Shown one piece after another: positions 50,774 to 63,487 of a stretch of DNA of 64,000 nt. The stretch lies in assembly GCA_965263215.1 (NCBI GenBank), contig OZ253663.1:2346647-2410646 (forward strand). The letters run 5' to 3'. The position numbers and the translations under genes are program-made. How positions within the stretch are numbered: the stretch's first letter is position 1; the number at the start of each line of letters is the position of its first letter. A model generated the notes under the pieces. It saw only the letters and a list, made by a program, of their open reading frames with translations, was not told the origin of the DNA and did no database searches. This DNA comes from UBA1672 sp965263215 (GTDB lineage Bacteria; Pseudomonadota; Alphaproteobacteria; Micavibrionales; Micavibrionaceae).

Positions 50774-50906
50774 CTTTTTCTTTATCCTTAGTCTCATTTT
50801 TATTATCGTTGGATCGGCGTATAATTACCTTTGGCATTGTTCGTTCGATTTTCTCCGGAACAAACATTACCCCACCTGAGCCACAAGCATATGCTGTTGT
50901 TGTCAT
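50763..50906 (-). CDS. Small hypothetical protein
   Basis: 47 residues: MTTTAYACGSGGVMFVPEKI then a basic middle (RTMPKVIIRRS) and a Lys/Glu/Asp-rich tail. The ATG follows AAGGAGGAGAG, one of the strongest ribosome sites in the window, and the stop lies in a terminator, so expression is likely. No family is recognised. It is a single-gene unit between ppa and the cold-shock gene. Confidence 0.65.
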   Translation of the reverse strand: MTTTAYACGSGGVMFVPEKIERTMPKVIIRRSNDNKNETKDKEKEQE

Positions 50907-51014
50907 GTTACTCTCCTCCTTCACTTACTGTGTAATGAGGCGGATTATAGCGGTTTTTATCAGGTCTCACAAACTTTCGATGTGACGCGTCGCAACATGA
51001 GAAAACCATAATAA

Positions 51015-51038
51015 AACGCCCTGAAAAATCAGGGCGTT
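51015..51038 (-). terminator. Terminator hairpin after the cold-shock gene
   Basis: AACGCCCTGA and TCAGGGCGTT form a perfect 10-bp stem around AAAA. On the minus strand it is followed by TTATTATGG, so the T tract (TTTTATTAT counting the stem end) is short but adequate. Confidence 0.75.
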
Positions 51039-51063
51039 CCAAAATTCTACAGAACAATATAAC

Positions 51064-51273
51064 TTATTCTACTTCTTTCAAGTTCGCTGCAGCTTGCTTG
51101 CCGCGGTTTTCTTGAAGATCAAATTCTACCTTTTGGCCTTCGTTTAGTGTTCTCAAGCCAGCTTGCTCAACTGCTGAAATATGAACGAATACATCGTTGC
51201 TACCATCATCAGGTACGATAAAACCGAAACCTTTTGTTGTGTTAAACCATTTTACGGTTCCTGTTTGTGCCAT
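51064..51273 (-). CDS. Cold-shock domain protein
   Basis: 69 residues, a single CSD: TGTVKWFNTTKGFGFIVPDD (RNP1 KGFGFI), then DVFVHISAVE (RNP2 VFVHI). It binds single-stranded nucleic acid as an RNA chaperone. The leader contains a hairpin (AACAGC at 51305-51310 with GCTGTT at 51326-51331), which could influence translation as in other csp mRNAs. Gene symbols within the csp family cannot be told apart here. Confidence 0.95.
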   Translation of the reverse strand: MAQTGTVKWFNTTKGFGFIVPDDGSNDVFVHISAVEQAGLRTLNEGQKVEFDLQENRGKQAAANLKEVE

Positions 51274-51520
51274 TACTTTAAAACTCCTTATAAATCGTAA
51301 TTAAACAGCTCTTCGTGATATTCAGCTGTTCTTAATTCCAAGATAGCTTAGTCCCAAAGATAACGCGCATTAAACTGTTTTTTATCAACAAACGCAAGGA
51401 AAGACTGTGAAAAAATGTGTTTATTTTTATGGGATAAAGCGACGAAACATACAACTGAAGTCCATTTTCAAGGAAAAAACCTGCTAGTGTAAATACAGAA
51501 AAAGACTAAAGAAGGATATT

Positions 51521-52066
51521 ATGAGCAGTACTAAAAATGTTCTGGAAAGAAGTGTTCTTGAATCCGGAAAAGTCTTTATTAGAGCGGGCGAAGAAATTCC
51601 TCGTGCCTATGTCATCCAAAGTGGTGAAGTCTCAGCCTTTACAACGCTCGACGGAAAAAAGGTGGAAGTCACGCGATTTGGCCCCGGCACAATCATCGGT
51701 GAAACAGGGTTGATGATTGATGAAGAATCTAAGCTCAGTTACGAAGCACTCAACGCGTGTACGGTTATCACAATTACCCGTCAGGATTTTCAAAAACGCC
51801 TTGCCAGGGCCGACAAAAGCATCACAACCATATTAGATCATGCGGTAAAGAAAATCCTTTATTATGAGGACATTCAAACTGATAAAGCGCTGAGCCAATC
51901 AGACATTGATGAAACAGCCATAGCCCTGATGAACAGCTTGCTGCAGGGGGTAACGCTCGATCGAAAACTACAATATGAGGATGCGATCTTACCCCACGTC
52001 AATGATTTGATTAAAGCGATTAAAGAACTGAAATCGAAGCCGGAGAAAAATCATTCTTCGGAATGA
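51521..52066 (+). CDS. Cyclic-nucleotide-binding-domain protein without HTH
   Basis: 181 residues. Residues about 10-110 form a cNMP-binding barrel: ESGKVFIRAGEEIPRAYVIQ, SGEVSAFT, VTRFGPGTIIGETGLMID. The rest is helical (KALSQSDIDETAIALMNSL) with no DNA-binding domain. It could be a sensor acting by protein contact. The ligand is not predictable; the phosphate cassette GETGLM lacks the usual R-S-A. The gene is alone, with AAGAAGGATATT before the ATG; its 3' end overlaps the convergent gene at 52051. Confidence 0.8.
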   Translation: MSSTKNVLERSVLESGKVFIRAGEEIPRAYVIQSGEVSAFTTLDGKKVEVTRFGPGTIIGETGLMIDEESKLSYEALNACTVITITRQDFQKRLARADKSITTILDHAVKKILYYEDIQTDKALSQSDIDETAIALMNSLLQGVTLDRKLQYEDAILPHVNDLIKAIKELKSKPEKNHSSE

Positions 52067-52524
52067 ATATCTTTCATGAAACCTTGCATCGCCTTAACGT
52101 GCTCATGCAGGTTCTCAACAGACTCTTCAACATTTCGTTTAGAATTTCTAAGACGCGCAATGCGTTTTGCCTCGTTGATCGCGCCTTTGGCATCATAATA
52201 TATCCACGCCCTCAAAGCTGTGAGAGAGTCCGTTAGGCTTTGAAATTCTTGCTCCATATCTTTTATGAGTTTTTTGCGCTTCTTTTTATACGCTTTATCC
52301 AAAGTGCCTCTTGGCTGATCCCTTTCCCAATCATCCAGAGCTTCAGCGCCTTCACAAATGGCTTCCAACTCATCTTCTATATCGTAATAATGATCGATGC
52401 GCTCCATCGCTCGAAACGTATCCTCAACATAATCTTCTTCGACGTCACCGCATTTGGGCTCCGCGTAGGCCTGCGCAGGAGCAAAACATATAATCATCAT
52501 CGCAACGAAGTATAAAAATCGCAT
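52051..52524 (-). CDS. Secreted helical hypothetical protein
   Basis: 157 residues with a signal peptide (MRFLYFVAMMIICFAPAQAYA). The mature part is entirely helical and charged (RAMERIDHYYDIEDELEAIC, KKKRKKLIKDMEQEFQSL), with two Cys that might form a disulfide. No family is recognised. It converges on and overlaps the cNMP-domain gene by 16 bases. Confidence 0.65.
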   Translation of the reverse strand: MRFLYFVAMMIICFAPAQAYAEPKCGDVEEDYVEDTFRAMERIDHYYDIEDELEAICEGAEALDDWERDQPRGTLDKAYKKKRKKLIKDMEQEFQSLTDSLTALRAWIYYDAKGAINEAKRIARLRNSKRNVEESVENLHEHVKAMQGFMKDIHSEE

Positions 52525-52621
52525 TTCTCGAACTCCTGTTATCAGCTTAACTGTCGAGTGTTGTGCTACTACAAAAGACAGAGGGAATTGTCACTCTTGT
52601 AATAATACGGGAAGAAAACCT

Positions 52622-53098
52622 TTAATCCTTCGGTTTTTCTTCATCATCTTGCGGGGCAGAAGAGAAAAGTTCGATCAGGTAATCCGCAATTGCACCTATA
52701 CCGAAATCCGATAAAACCACTTCTAACTTATCATCAGGAATGCTTTTATTTTTCAATTCTTCTTTTATTTTATCAATCTCACCATGATCTAACCATATAC
52801 CATCACAATTGGGGCATATATCAATAAGCACAGAACCATAACGATGCTCATAGTAATCAGCACCATCCAAGGGACAATTGGTGATATTGTTTGTATCAAA
52901 GCCCTTTCTGTGAATGCCCGGGATCAATCGTTCCGGATGAGGCAAAGCATTTACCGCACCGGGGTTATGCTTCTCAACCAATGTTTTCAAAGAACGAAAA
53001 CGCATCCACAGCCCCGCACAATCAGGGCATTCGTGATACGCAAAACCATCTTCACTTTGCTTTTCTTCTAGGTCGATATTATCGGTTGGACATTTCAT
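52622..53098 (-). CDS. zf-TFIIB-domain protein (two zinc ribbons)
   Basis: 158 residues from the ATG at 53096-53098 (MKCPTDNIDLEE); a longer frame begins at TTG and is rejected. Two zinc-ribbon units are visible: CPTD ... CPDCAGLWM and CPLDGADYYEH ... CPNCDGIWLDHGE. The repeats of C-P-x-C-x-G-x-W-L/M are the zf-TFIIB family signature. The tail is acidic. Function is unknown. It is divergent from the monooxygenase gene at 53152. Confidence 0.85.
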   Translation of the reverse strand: MKCPTDNIDLEEKQSEDGFAYHECPDCAGLWMRFRSLKTLVEKHNPGAVNALPHPERLIPGIHRKGFDTNNITNCPLDGADYYEHRYGSVLIDICPNCDGIWLDHGEIDKIKEELKNKSIPDDKLEVVLSDFGIGAIADYLIELFSSAPQDDEEKPKD

Positions 53099-53151
53099 AC
53101 CTGAGAGCTTAAACCATTCATTCTGAGCACGCAATATGATAACCTTTCCTT

Positions 53152-54081
53152 ATGACACAATTAAAATCCTTAAAGAATAAAACCCATCTGCCCGTTATCG
53201 CGGCGCCGATGTTTTTAATTTCTAACCCTGCCATGGTTATAGCCTGTTGCCAAAATGGTGTTATCGGGAGCTTTCCTGCGCTCAATCAACGCACCAGCGA
53301 AGGGTTCGAAGACTGGCTTATTGAAATTAATGAAGCCTTGGATGAGAACTCATCACCATACGCGGTTAACCTTATCGTTAATCCCGTGAACACCCGTTTA
53401 GAAGCCGATCTAAAGCTTTGTATAAAGCATAAAGTGCCGATAATCATAACATCGCTCGGCATTAATCCGGATTTGATCAAAGCCGTTCATAGTTACGGCG
53501 GTATTATCCTTCATGACATCACCATCATCAGGCATGCTCAAAAAGCCATAAATGCAGGCGTGGATGGCCTGATCGCTGTCGCCGCAGGTGCAGGCGGCCA
53601 TGCGGGCACGCTCAGCCCCTTTGCCCTAATTAGCGAAATAAGACAGTTCTTTGATGGCATACTCGTTTTGGCGGGGAGCATCTCATCAGGCAAAGATGTT
53701 CTCGCGGCAAAAGCCATGGGCGCCGATTTTGCGTATATGGGCACGCGCTTTATTAACACTGAGGAATCAAGCGCATCACATGACTATAAAGATATGATTA
53801 TCAATGCGCACGCTGCGGATATCGTCTATACAGATGCCGTTAGTGGTGTCTCGGCAAACTTCTTAAAAGAAAGCCTTCAGAGCGCCGGTCTTGATTTAGA
53901 CGCCCTCAAAAACGGCACAGCCGATAAAGGTGACCTAAGCGCATTAGAGGACGAAGCAAAGGCGTGGAAAAACATCTGGTCTGCGGGGCACGGCGTTGGA
54001 TCAATAAACAACGTGCCGCCCATTAAGACCCTGATTGAAGATATAAAAAGTGAATATGAGAATGCCAAACAATTATTGTAA
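53152..54081 (+). CDS. Nitronate monooxygenase-family FMN protein
   Basis: 309 residues forming a TIM barrel. Motifs: PVIAAPMFLISNPAMVIACC at the N-terminus, AVAAGAGGHAGTLSPFALI for FMN, LAGSISSGKDVLAAKAMGAD, then AYMGTRFINTEES. The HAGT motif fits class I/II NMO enzymes (2-nitropropane dioxygenase family), which oxidise nitronates such as propionate 3-nitronate. Real substrate uncertain. It is followed 35 bases later by an unknown HExxH protein on the same strand. Confidence 0.9.
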   Translation: MTQLKSLKNKTHLPVIAAPMFLISNPAMVIACCQNGVIGSFPALNQRTSEGFEDWLIEINEALDENSSPYAVNLIVNPVNTRLEADLKLCIKHKVPIIITSLGINPDLIKAVHSYGGIILHDITIIRHAQKAINAGVDGLIAVAAGAGGHAGTLSPFALISEIRQFFDGILVLAGSISSGKDVLAAKAMGADFAYMGTRFINTEESSASHDYKDMIINAHAADIVYTDAVSGVSANFLKESLQSAGLDLDALKNGTADKGDLSALEDEAKAWKNIWSAGHGVGSINNVPPIKTLIEDIKSEYENAKQLL

Positions 54082-54116
54082 GAAATTCACAATATAAGAT
54101 TGGTTATAAAACCACT

Positions 54117-55070
54117 ATGAAAAAGCCGGATATTTTCTCAGACAAAACGCCTTCTGTTTTTTCCTCTTCATCGAAGTTCGCGCAATGTAAAAGAGATTTT
54201 GATCAATGGCTGCCGGAATTTGAAGGCTATTGCAAAGATGCGGGGCTGCTTGGGCAAAGGTTAATGGAAGAATTCCCCGAAACAGACTGCAAAGCGGTTC
54301 TGGATAGTGATCAGTTTAACGAAATTACGAATGATTTGCTCGGCGGACATTACAGCCCCCGTAATAACGAAATTCATATAGGACTGGCTTCATTGGGAAG
54401 TAAGGAAGCATTATTTCACATTCTTTTTCATGAAAGTATCCACGCCCTGCAATATCACAACTGTGCATCCTGTTCGGCCAATATGTCCTATAGCTCCCTG
54501 CCGGTTGCGCTCTCCCCGATGGATCAAATCACACAGATCATTCTGGAAGAACGTGATGCGTGGGTGAAAACGCGCTATTTCTTTTACGGTTTTAATGCAG
54601 AAATCCCTATTGATAGCCCTGCTTATCTGGAAGCGCTGCGTGAAGATATTGTAGAATCTTCCGTAAACATTCTCGCCGATGAAACGCATGACGACGGGCT
54701 GAATTTTCATGAATGGTATATTAATTACGCGCTTGCCTATTACGAAGATATCGTCGCGTGGCAGAAGGAGCATGGAGAGACGGATTTTGAGTATGTCAGG
54801 CTCGATCAAACTGATATCTGGAAAATGGGTAACACACTAAAAATAAACAGTTTTTTTGAGCAAGAAGAGCATGTTCAATACCCGATTGATATCAGATTTA
54901 TGGATGAACAAAAAAGGCGTATTGCCGCGCTTGAGGACGCTCTGGGCATTGAAGATAATATGTCTTTACGGACATTATCAGAAGCCATCAAAGACCACGG
55001 CCTTGATTATGAAACCTACCTTAAGAATAATCTGGAGAATATCCGTGTAAATGATAGGAGTGAAGAATAG
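54117..55070 (+). CDS. Putative metallopeptidase-like protein with HExxH motif
   Basis: 317 residues, cytoplasmic. H105-E-S-I-H109 (LFHESIHALQYH) is a zinc-protease motif in a helix that follows EIHIGLASLGSKEALFH; E144/E145 in ILEERDAWVKTRYFF could be the third ligand. This layout resembles DUF6782-type putative metallopeptidases. The C-terminal third is helical and charged. No signal peptide. It probably shares a transcript with the monooxygenase gene. Activity is not shown. Confidence 0.6.
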   Translation: MKKPDIFSDKTPSVFSSSSKFAQCKRDFDQWLPEFEGYCKDAGLLGQRLMEEFPETDCKAVLDSDQFNEITNDLLGGHYSPRNNEIHIGLASLGSKEALFHILFHESIHALQYHNCASCSANMSYSSLPVALSPMDQITQIILEERDAWVKTRYFFYGFNAEIPIDSPAYLEALREDIVESSVNILADETHDDGLNFHEWYINYALAYYEDIVAWQKEHGETDFEYVRLDQTDIWKMGNTLKINSFFEQEEHVQYPIDIRFMDEQKRRIAALEDALGIEDNMSLRTLSEAIKDHGLDYETYLKNNLENIRVNDRSEE

Positions 55071-55106
55071 AAAGAACAGCGTTAAAGTCATATACAAAAA
55101 CTCAAG

Positions 55107-55418
55107 TTAATGCTTTTCAACCCAGTTCTCATTTTCATCTTTCACCCACTTTTTATCTGCTCCATCTAGAGTTATTTCCGTTCCAACGCCCTCATCAACA
55201 ACTTCAAGGAGATCAGCACTAAACCAGAAATCTTCATTTAATTCCTCAAAAAAAACATTAACCGCATAATCGTCTTTTGCTACTCCTACAACTTCAACGC
55301 CTGTGTATGATGGCACCGTTTCGCCATAAACGATGCCACAAAGACCTGCCAGTTTTTTATTCTCTGTCTCATCTGAGGGTAAAACCTTTACTCTGTTACC
55401 AAATTCTGGAAACACCAT
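55107..55418 (-). CDS. Hypothetical protein downstream of the rRNA operon
   Basis: 103 residues from MVFPEFGNRV, chosen because GGAGG lies 5-6 bases upstream; the longer frame runs through the rRNA terminator and is rejected. It is a small acidic beta-rich protein (GLCGIVYGETVPSYTGVEVV, YAVNVFFEELNEDFWFSADL). No signal peptide or family recognised. It starts 25 bases after the rRNA terminator, so it would need read-through or a promoter of its own. Confidence 0.7.
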   Translation of the reverse strand: MVFPEFGNRVKVLPSDETENKKLAGLCGIVYGETVPSYTGVEVVGVAKDDYAVNVFFEELNEDFWFSADLLEVVDEGVGTEITLDGADKKWVKDENENWVEKH

Positions 55419-55442
55419 AAGCCTCCATGTATAAACTAACTT

Positions 55443-55472
55443 AAATAAAAAACCGCCCTGAAAGGCGGCTTT
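55443..55472 (-). terminator. rRNA operon terminator
   Basis: On the minus strand GCCGCC-TTTCA-GGGCGG is followed by TTTTTTATTT. It lies 57 bases after the 3' end of 5S rRNA. Confidence 0.85.
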
Positions 55473-55528
55473 TAAAATTCTTAGACAACGTAAACAGGTT
55501 TGAAATGCTAAGAATGAGCTTGAAAGAT

Positions 55529-55640
55529 CTGGCAGCGATCTACTCTCCCACACCTTAAGATGCAGTACCATCGACGCTAAGAGGTTTCACGGTCCAGTTC
55601 GGAATGGAATGGGGTGTTTCACTCTCGCTATAACCACCAG
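55529..55640 (-). rRNA. rrf: 5S ribosomal RNA
   Basis: Minus-strand RNA starting CTGGTGGTTATAGCGAGAGTG and ending AGTAGATCGCTGCCAG, whose ends pair as the 5S helix I. It contains CCATTCCGAACTGG, the loop B/C region. About 112 nt can be seen; the true ends may be 2-3 nt further out. Confidence 0.93.
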
Positions 55641-55814
55641 ATCATTCAAACTCATCCTTAACCAAAATATTTTGTAGTTTATTCTTAATGTTTTATCTAA
55701 TTCCGACAACACATATGCGTTGCTTAGAGTACAAAACCTGAATTTAATGTACAGCAATAAACTTATCACTGCGCGTAACATAGGCCTTTTGTAAATACCT
55801 ATGCATAATTTAAA

Positions 55815-58560
<2,746 letters not shown>

Positions 58561-58986
58561 ATCACGCGCAGGGATAAATCCACTGCGTGTTCATTAAATC
58601 GTTCTAAGTTATTGATGCTTAGAACTTTCTCAGATTTTGTTAGACATTAAGACTGAATTCTATAATTTCAGAATTTGGACAATATTCGCATATTGCCCGA
58701 CTTCCAAAAGAATTCAGTTTACATTTAGTTCACCTTTAATTCGGGCTTCAAACCGAACTATCAATGAACCAAACCTACAAAATTATTATTTGGAGATTTC
58801 ATAATTTGCTAATAGTAGAATAACGAAAAACGTTATTCTGATCGACATAAACAAAGCCGAAGCTTTATCTATATTGCTATTAACACCTTATGATGTCATT
58901 TCAAACCTATTTACGATGTATAAGAATACTGAGGTAATTATTATCCCTCATCAAAATTCTCAAAACTTAAGAACTTAGAAGAAGAA
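58561..58986 (-). other. Spacer between tRNA-Ala and 23S rRNA
   Basis: 426 bases of AT-rich transcribed spacer. No gene is seen. It should hold the boxA/processing stem sequences of the 23S leader. Confidence 0.6.
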
Positions 58987-59062
58987 TGGTGGACCCTAGC
59001 GGGATCGAACCGCTGACCCCCTGCTTGCAAAGCAGGTGCTCTCCCAGCTGAGCTAAGGGCCC
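58987..59062 (-). tRNA. tRNA-Ala (TGC)
   Basis: A 76-nt gene with CCA in the rRNA spacer. It starts GGGCCCTTAGCTCAGCTGGG; the anticodon loop TTTGCAA gives TGC. The acceptor pairs GGGCCCT with AGGGTCC, with one G-T pair. Confidence 0.96.
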
Positions 59063-59098
59063 TTACCAAATTAAACCTTGATACCAATTGAATGGAAA

Positions 59099-59175
59099 TG
59101 GTGGGCCCGGCGAGACTTGAACTTGCGACCTCACGCTTATCAAGCGTGCGCTCTAACCAACTGAGCTACGAGCCC
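59099..59175 (-). tRNA. tRNA-Ile (GAT)
   Basis: A 77-nt gene with CCA. It starts GGGCTCGTAGCTCAGTTGG; the anticodon loop TTGATAA gives GAT. It lies between 16S rRNA and tRNA-Ala, the usual order in bacterial rRNA operons. Confidence 0.96.
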
Positions 59176-59276
59176 TCAACGAAAAAGCCACGCCATACAG
59201 AGAAGTACAGGGAACTTGTATCCTACGCAGGAAAGAAGAGATATGCGGGCAACAGTGCAAAAATGCACCAAATAGC

Positions 59277-60768
<1,492 letters not shown>

Positions 60769-61721
60769 TTTAGATCCATCAAATCACTCAAAAAATTGTT
60801 TTTGGTTTTTGAAGTATAAATATTTCAAAAGACCTGCTTGCGATGTAGCGCCAGCATATAGCTGACATTACATTTTTACTGTCTGTGACATATATAAAAT
60901 ATGTCACGTGCGTCATAGTAGTTTGATACACAGTACAAACAGGGCTTTATTGTTTAATGCACTCAATGCATTTAACCGACACCATTACATAAGTAACGAT
61001 AACGGGCACTGTTGCCTGCGTATCTCTTCTTTCCTATTCACGATGTTCAAGAACCTTGCACTGCCCAAGATAAACTCCCGTCCAAACTGAGCCGCAATTA
61101 AGACCAACGAATTGATCACTTACTTTTTGATTGAGGAGGCATATAAGCACAAACTTATAAGACTGTCAATCGAAACTTTGAAGAAAAAGAATTATTATTT
61201 CTTGTTTTTCAAAGTCTTAGAAGCTTCACACCTAAGGTTTTTTTAAGAAGCGCAAGGAGATGTTTTTCCCTACTTTCACCAGAAGTCTTACGACTTTATT
61301 TCCGGTTTTTTTACCCTCGTCGACGCATCTGCGTGTCAGAATGTTTGGCGGTTATAACGGCTGGTATTCTTCCTGTCAAACAAGTTTTTGCTTTTTTTTA
61401 ATTTTTTTTTCACAAATCGAAAAAAGTGGCGGAAAACCGTTATAATGCGCCCGAATACGTCTTGCCATAACACCTGACCTACAGGCATTTACCGAACAAA
61501 GATACCCGCCACCATAAAAAGCAAATCATCACATTAGGGAGCCTACATGACGGCGCATTTATGTATCACATACTATATGTAACAATTTTACCCTCCTCTC
61601 TCCCACATCATTTTTGCGCTGCAAGGTGCACATTACTTGCATAACTCTTACTTTCAGGCTACACACTCTATCTTGCGCGGGCGAACTCATATAAATTAGA
61701 CTATAAAAAAGGAGACAGAAG
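60769..61721. other. Long leader and promoter region between rRNA operon and phosphate transporter
   Basis: 950 bases without a credible gene. It holds the rRNA leader on the minus side and, on the plus side, the upstream region of the transporter with a good ribosome site at 61711-61714. A long T-rich tract (61384-61413) may be a terminator for something, but no hairpin fits. ORFs in this area lack ribosome sites and protein-like composition. Confidence 0.6.
61140..61169 (-). promoter_or_regulatory. Probable rRNA operon promoter
   Basis: On the minus strand TTGACA (61164-61169), an 18-bp spacer and TATATG (61140-61145). It is about 375 bases upstream of the 16S 5' end, a usual distance, and is the only good sigma-70 match on that strand in the leader. 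Confidence 0.55.
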
Positions 61722-63386
61722 ATCTCTGTAACACTTATTTTACTTAAAATTATTGGTGCGGTTTCGTTACTCCTCTGGGGTACACGAATGATTAAGAACG
61801 GCTTTACGCGGGCTTACGCAACGTCCTTGCAAAAAGTCATTGCCGCAAATACCAACAACCGCCTTAAGGCCTTTCTTGCCGGACTTGGTGTGACGACCAT
61901 TCTGCAAAGCTCTACTGCGACCACAATGGTATGCGCCTCCTTCGCATCCAAAAAGATGATTGGCACGGCCGCCGGGCTAGCGGTTGTGATCGGCGCAGAC
62001 ATCGGCACAACACTTGTCGCACAGATTTTGACCTTTGATTTGTCTTGGCTGATGCCGATGTTCTTATTTGTCGGCGTTGCCATGCACCACAGATACGAAC
62101 ATAAAGGACGCAAGAAGCACATCGCGCGTGCACTTATCGGCCTTGGCCTTGTACTGCTATCCCTAACCATTATTAAAGACAGCGCTGCACCACTCGGCCA
62201 GTCAGAGATATTGCCGATTATATTACAACCTTTAGAAAGAGAGCCCTTGCTCGCTTTGCTCGTAGCAGCCGCATTAACGTGGTTACTGCATTCATCACTG
62301 GCATCCGTTCTTATTATAGCGTCATTCACATCAAGCGGACTAATCACGCTTAAGCTTGGCTTACTATTAGTACTTGGCGCCAACTTGGGCGGCGCAATCA
62401 TCCCCTTTGTAATTACATACGGTATGAATGCACGCGCGCGCTGGATTACGATGGGCAATCTCTTGATGCGCGTCAGCTGCGTTCTATTGATTTTACCTTT
62501 TTTAGGGTATTTCAAAATGCTGTTTAATGATTTGGAAATCGCTGCAGCACGTGAAATTATTCACTTCCACACCCTATTCAATGTCATTCTGGCCATCGTA
62601 TTTTTACCGCTGGTCAACAAGCTGGCCGCACTATGCGAAAAGATTCTACCCTATCAAGAAGAAGAAAAAGAAAAATCAATTACGCCGCTTTATCTTGATG
62701 AAACCTCTTTGGAATCCCCAACCATCGCTTTGGCCGGGGCGGCAAGAGAGACTCTTCGTGTTGCGAATATCGTCGAAAAAATGTTTACCGATTCAATGCG
62801 CGCACTGAAGGATGAGAACCTCGCTCTTCTAAAAGATATAAAAACAGCCGACGATAATGTTGATACGCTTCACACGAAAATTAAACTTTATCTCACGCGT
62901 GTCAGTGAAGAATCCCTAGACCCGAAAGAATCAGATCGCTTTGTACAAATACTGAGCTTTTCAACAAACCTGGAACATATCGGCGATATTATCGACCGAA
63001 GCCTTATTCTGATAATCCAGGCAAAAATCAAAGAGGAGAAGCGCTTCTCCTCTGAAGGTTTTAAAGAAATACAAAGCTTTCACCAAACCATCTTAAACAA
63101 CATGAAAATTGCACAGGCCATCTTCATGTCAGAAGACCCCAAGCTGGCGCAACAGTTGGTCGAAGGTAAGGCCAGCGTTCGTAAAGCTGCACAGCGCAGC
63201 ACAGATCGTCACTTCCAACGCCTGCGCGATGGGGTTGAAGAAACGCACAAAACAAGCGCTCTGCATACGGATATTATACGCGATTATAAACGCATCAACA
63301 GCTACGTGACGTCCGTTGCTTTTTCTATTTTGGAAAATGCGGAACTGCACAAAGGTAAGCGCAAGGAAATTGCAGAAGACGCATAA
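61722..63386 (+). CDS. Na+/phosphate cotransporter (NptA/YjbB family) with non-standard start
   Basis: The first ATG (61788) gives 532 residues, but the reading frame upstream encodes SVTLILLKIIGAVSLLLWGT, the expected first TM helix of the family, and there is no ATG, GTG or TTG before the in-frame stop at 61704. The only codon at a good distance from AAGGAG (61709-61714) is ATC at 61722. Two Na/Pi-cotransporter repeats are visible (LQSSTATTMVCASFAS, and HSSLASVLIIASFTSSGLI), eight or more TM helices, and a C-terminal PhoU-like domain (about 345-530). It imports or exports phosphate with sodium. Confidence 0.85.
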   Translation: MSVTLILLKIIGAVSLLLWGTRMIKNGFTRAYATSLQKVIAANTNNRLKAFLAGLGVTTILQSSTATTMVCASFASKKMIGTAAGLAVVIGADIGTTLVAQILTFDLSWLMPMFLFVGVAMHHRYEHKGRKKHIARALIGLGLVLLSLTIIKDSAAPLGQSEILPIILQPLEREPLLALLVAAALTWLLHSSLASVLIIASFTSSGLITLKLGLLLVLGANLGGAIIPFVITYGMNARARWITMGNLLMRVSCVLLILPFLGYFKMLFNDLEIAAAREIIHFHTLFNVILAIVFLPLVNKLAALCEKILPYQEEEKEKSITPLYLDETSLESPTIALAGAARETLRVANIVEKMFTDSMRALKDENLALLKDIKTADDNVDTLHTKIKLYLTRVSEESLDPKESDRFVQILSFSTNLEHIGDIIDRSLILIIQAKIKEEKRFSSEGFKEIQSFHQTILNNMKIAQAIFMSEDPKLAQQLVEGKASVRKAAQRSTDRHFQRLRDGVEETHKTSALHTDIIRDYKRINSYVTSVAFSILENAELHKGKRKEIAEDA

Positions 63387-63487
63387 CCCCCATAACAAAG
63401 CCTTTGACCATAGGGGGGATTCACAAAGAATACAAAAGCATGTAGGATGATTATGTCATTTTGTGTCCTTTGATTTGATCGCCTTTC

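Noticed and set aside
53099..53134. TTG-initiated longer form of the zf-TFIIB protein
   Set aside because: No ribosome site; the ATG at 53098 begins directly at the first zinc ribbon, as in the family.
61260..61445. 61-codon plus-strand ORF upstream of the transporter
   Set aside because: Phe/Ser-rich translation of a T-rich tract, no ribosome site.
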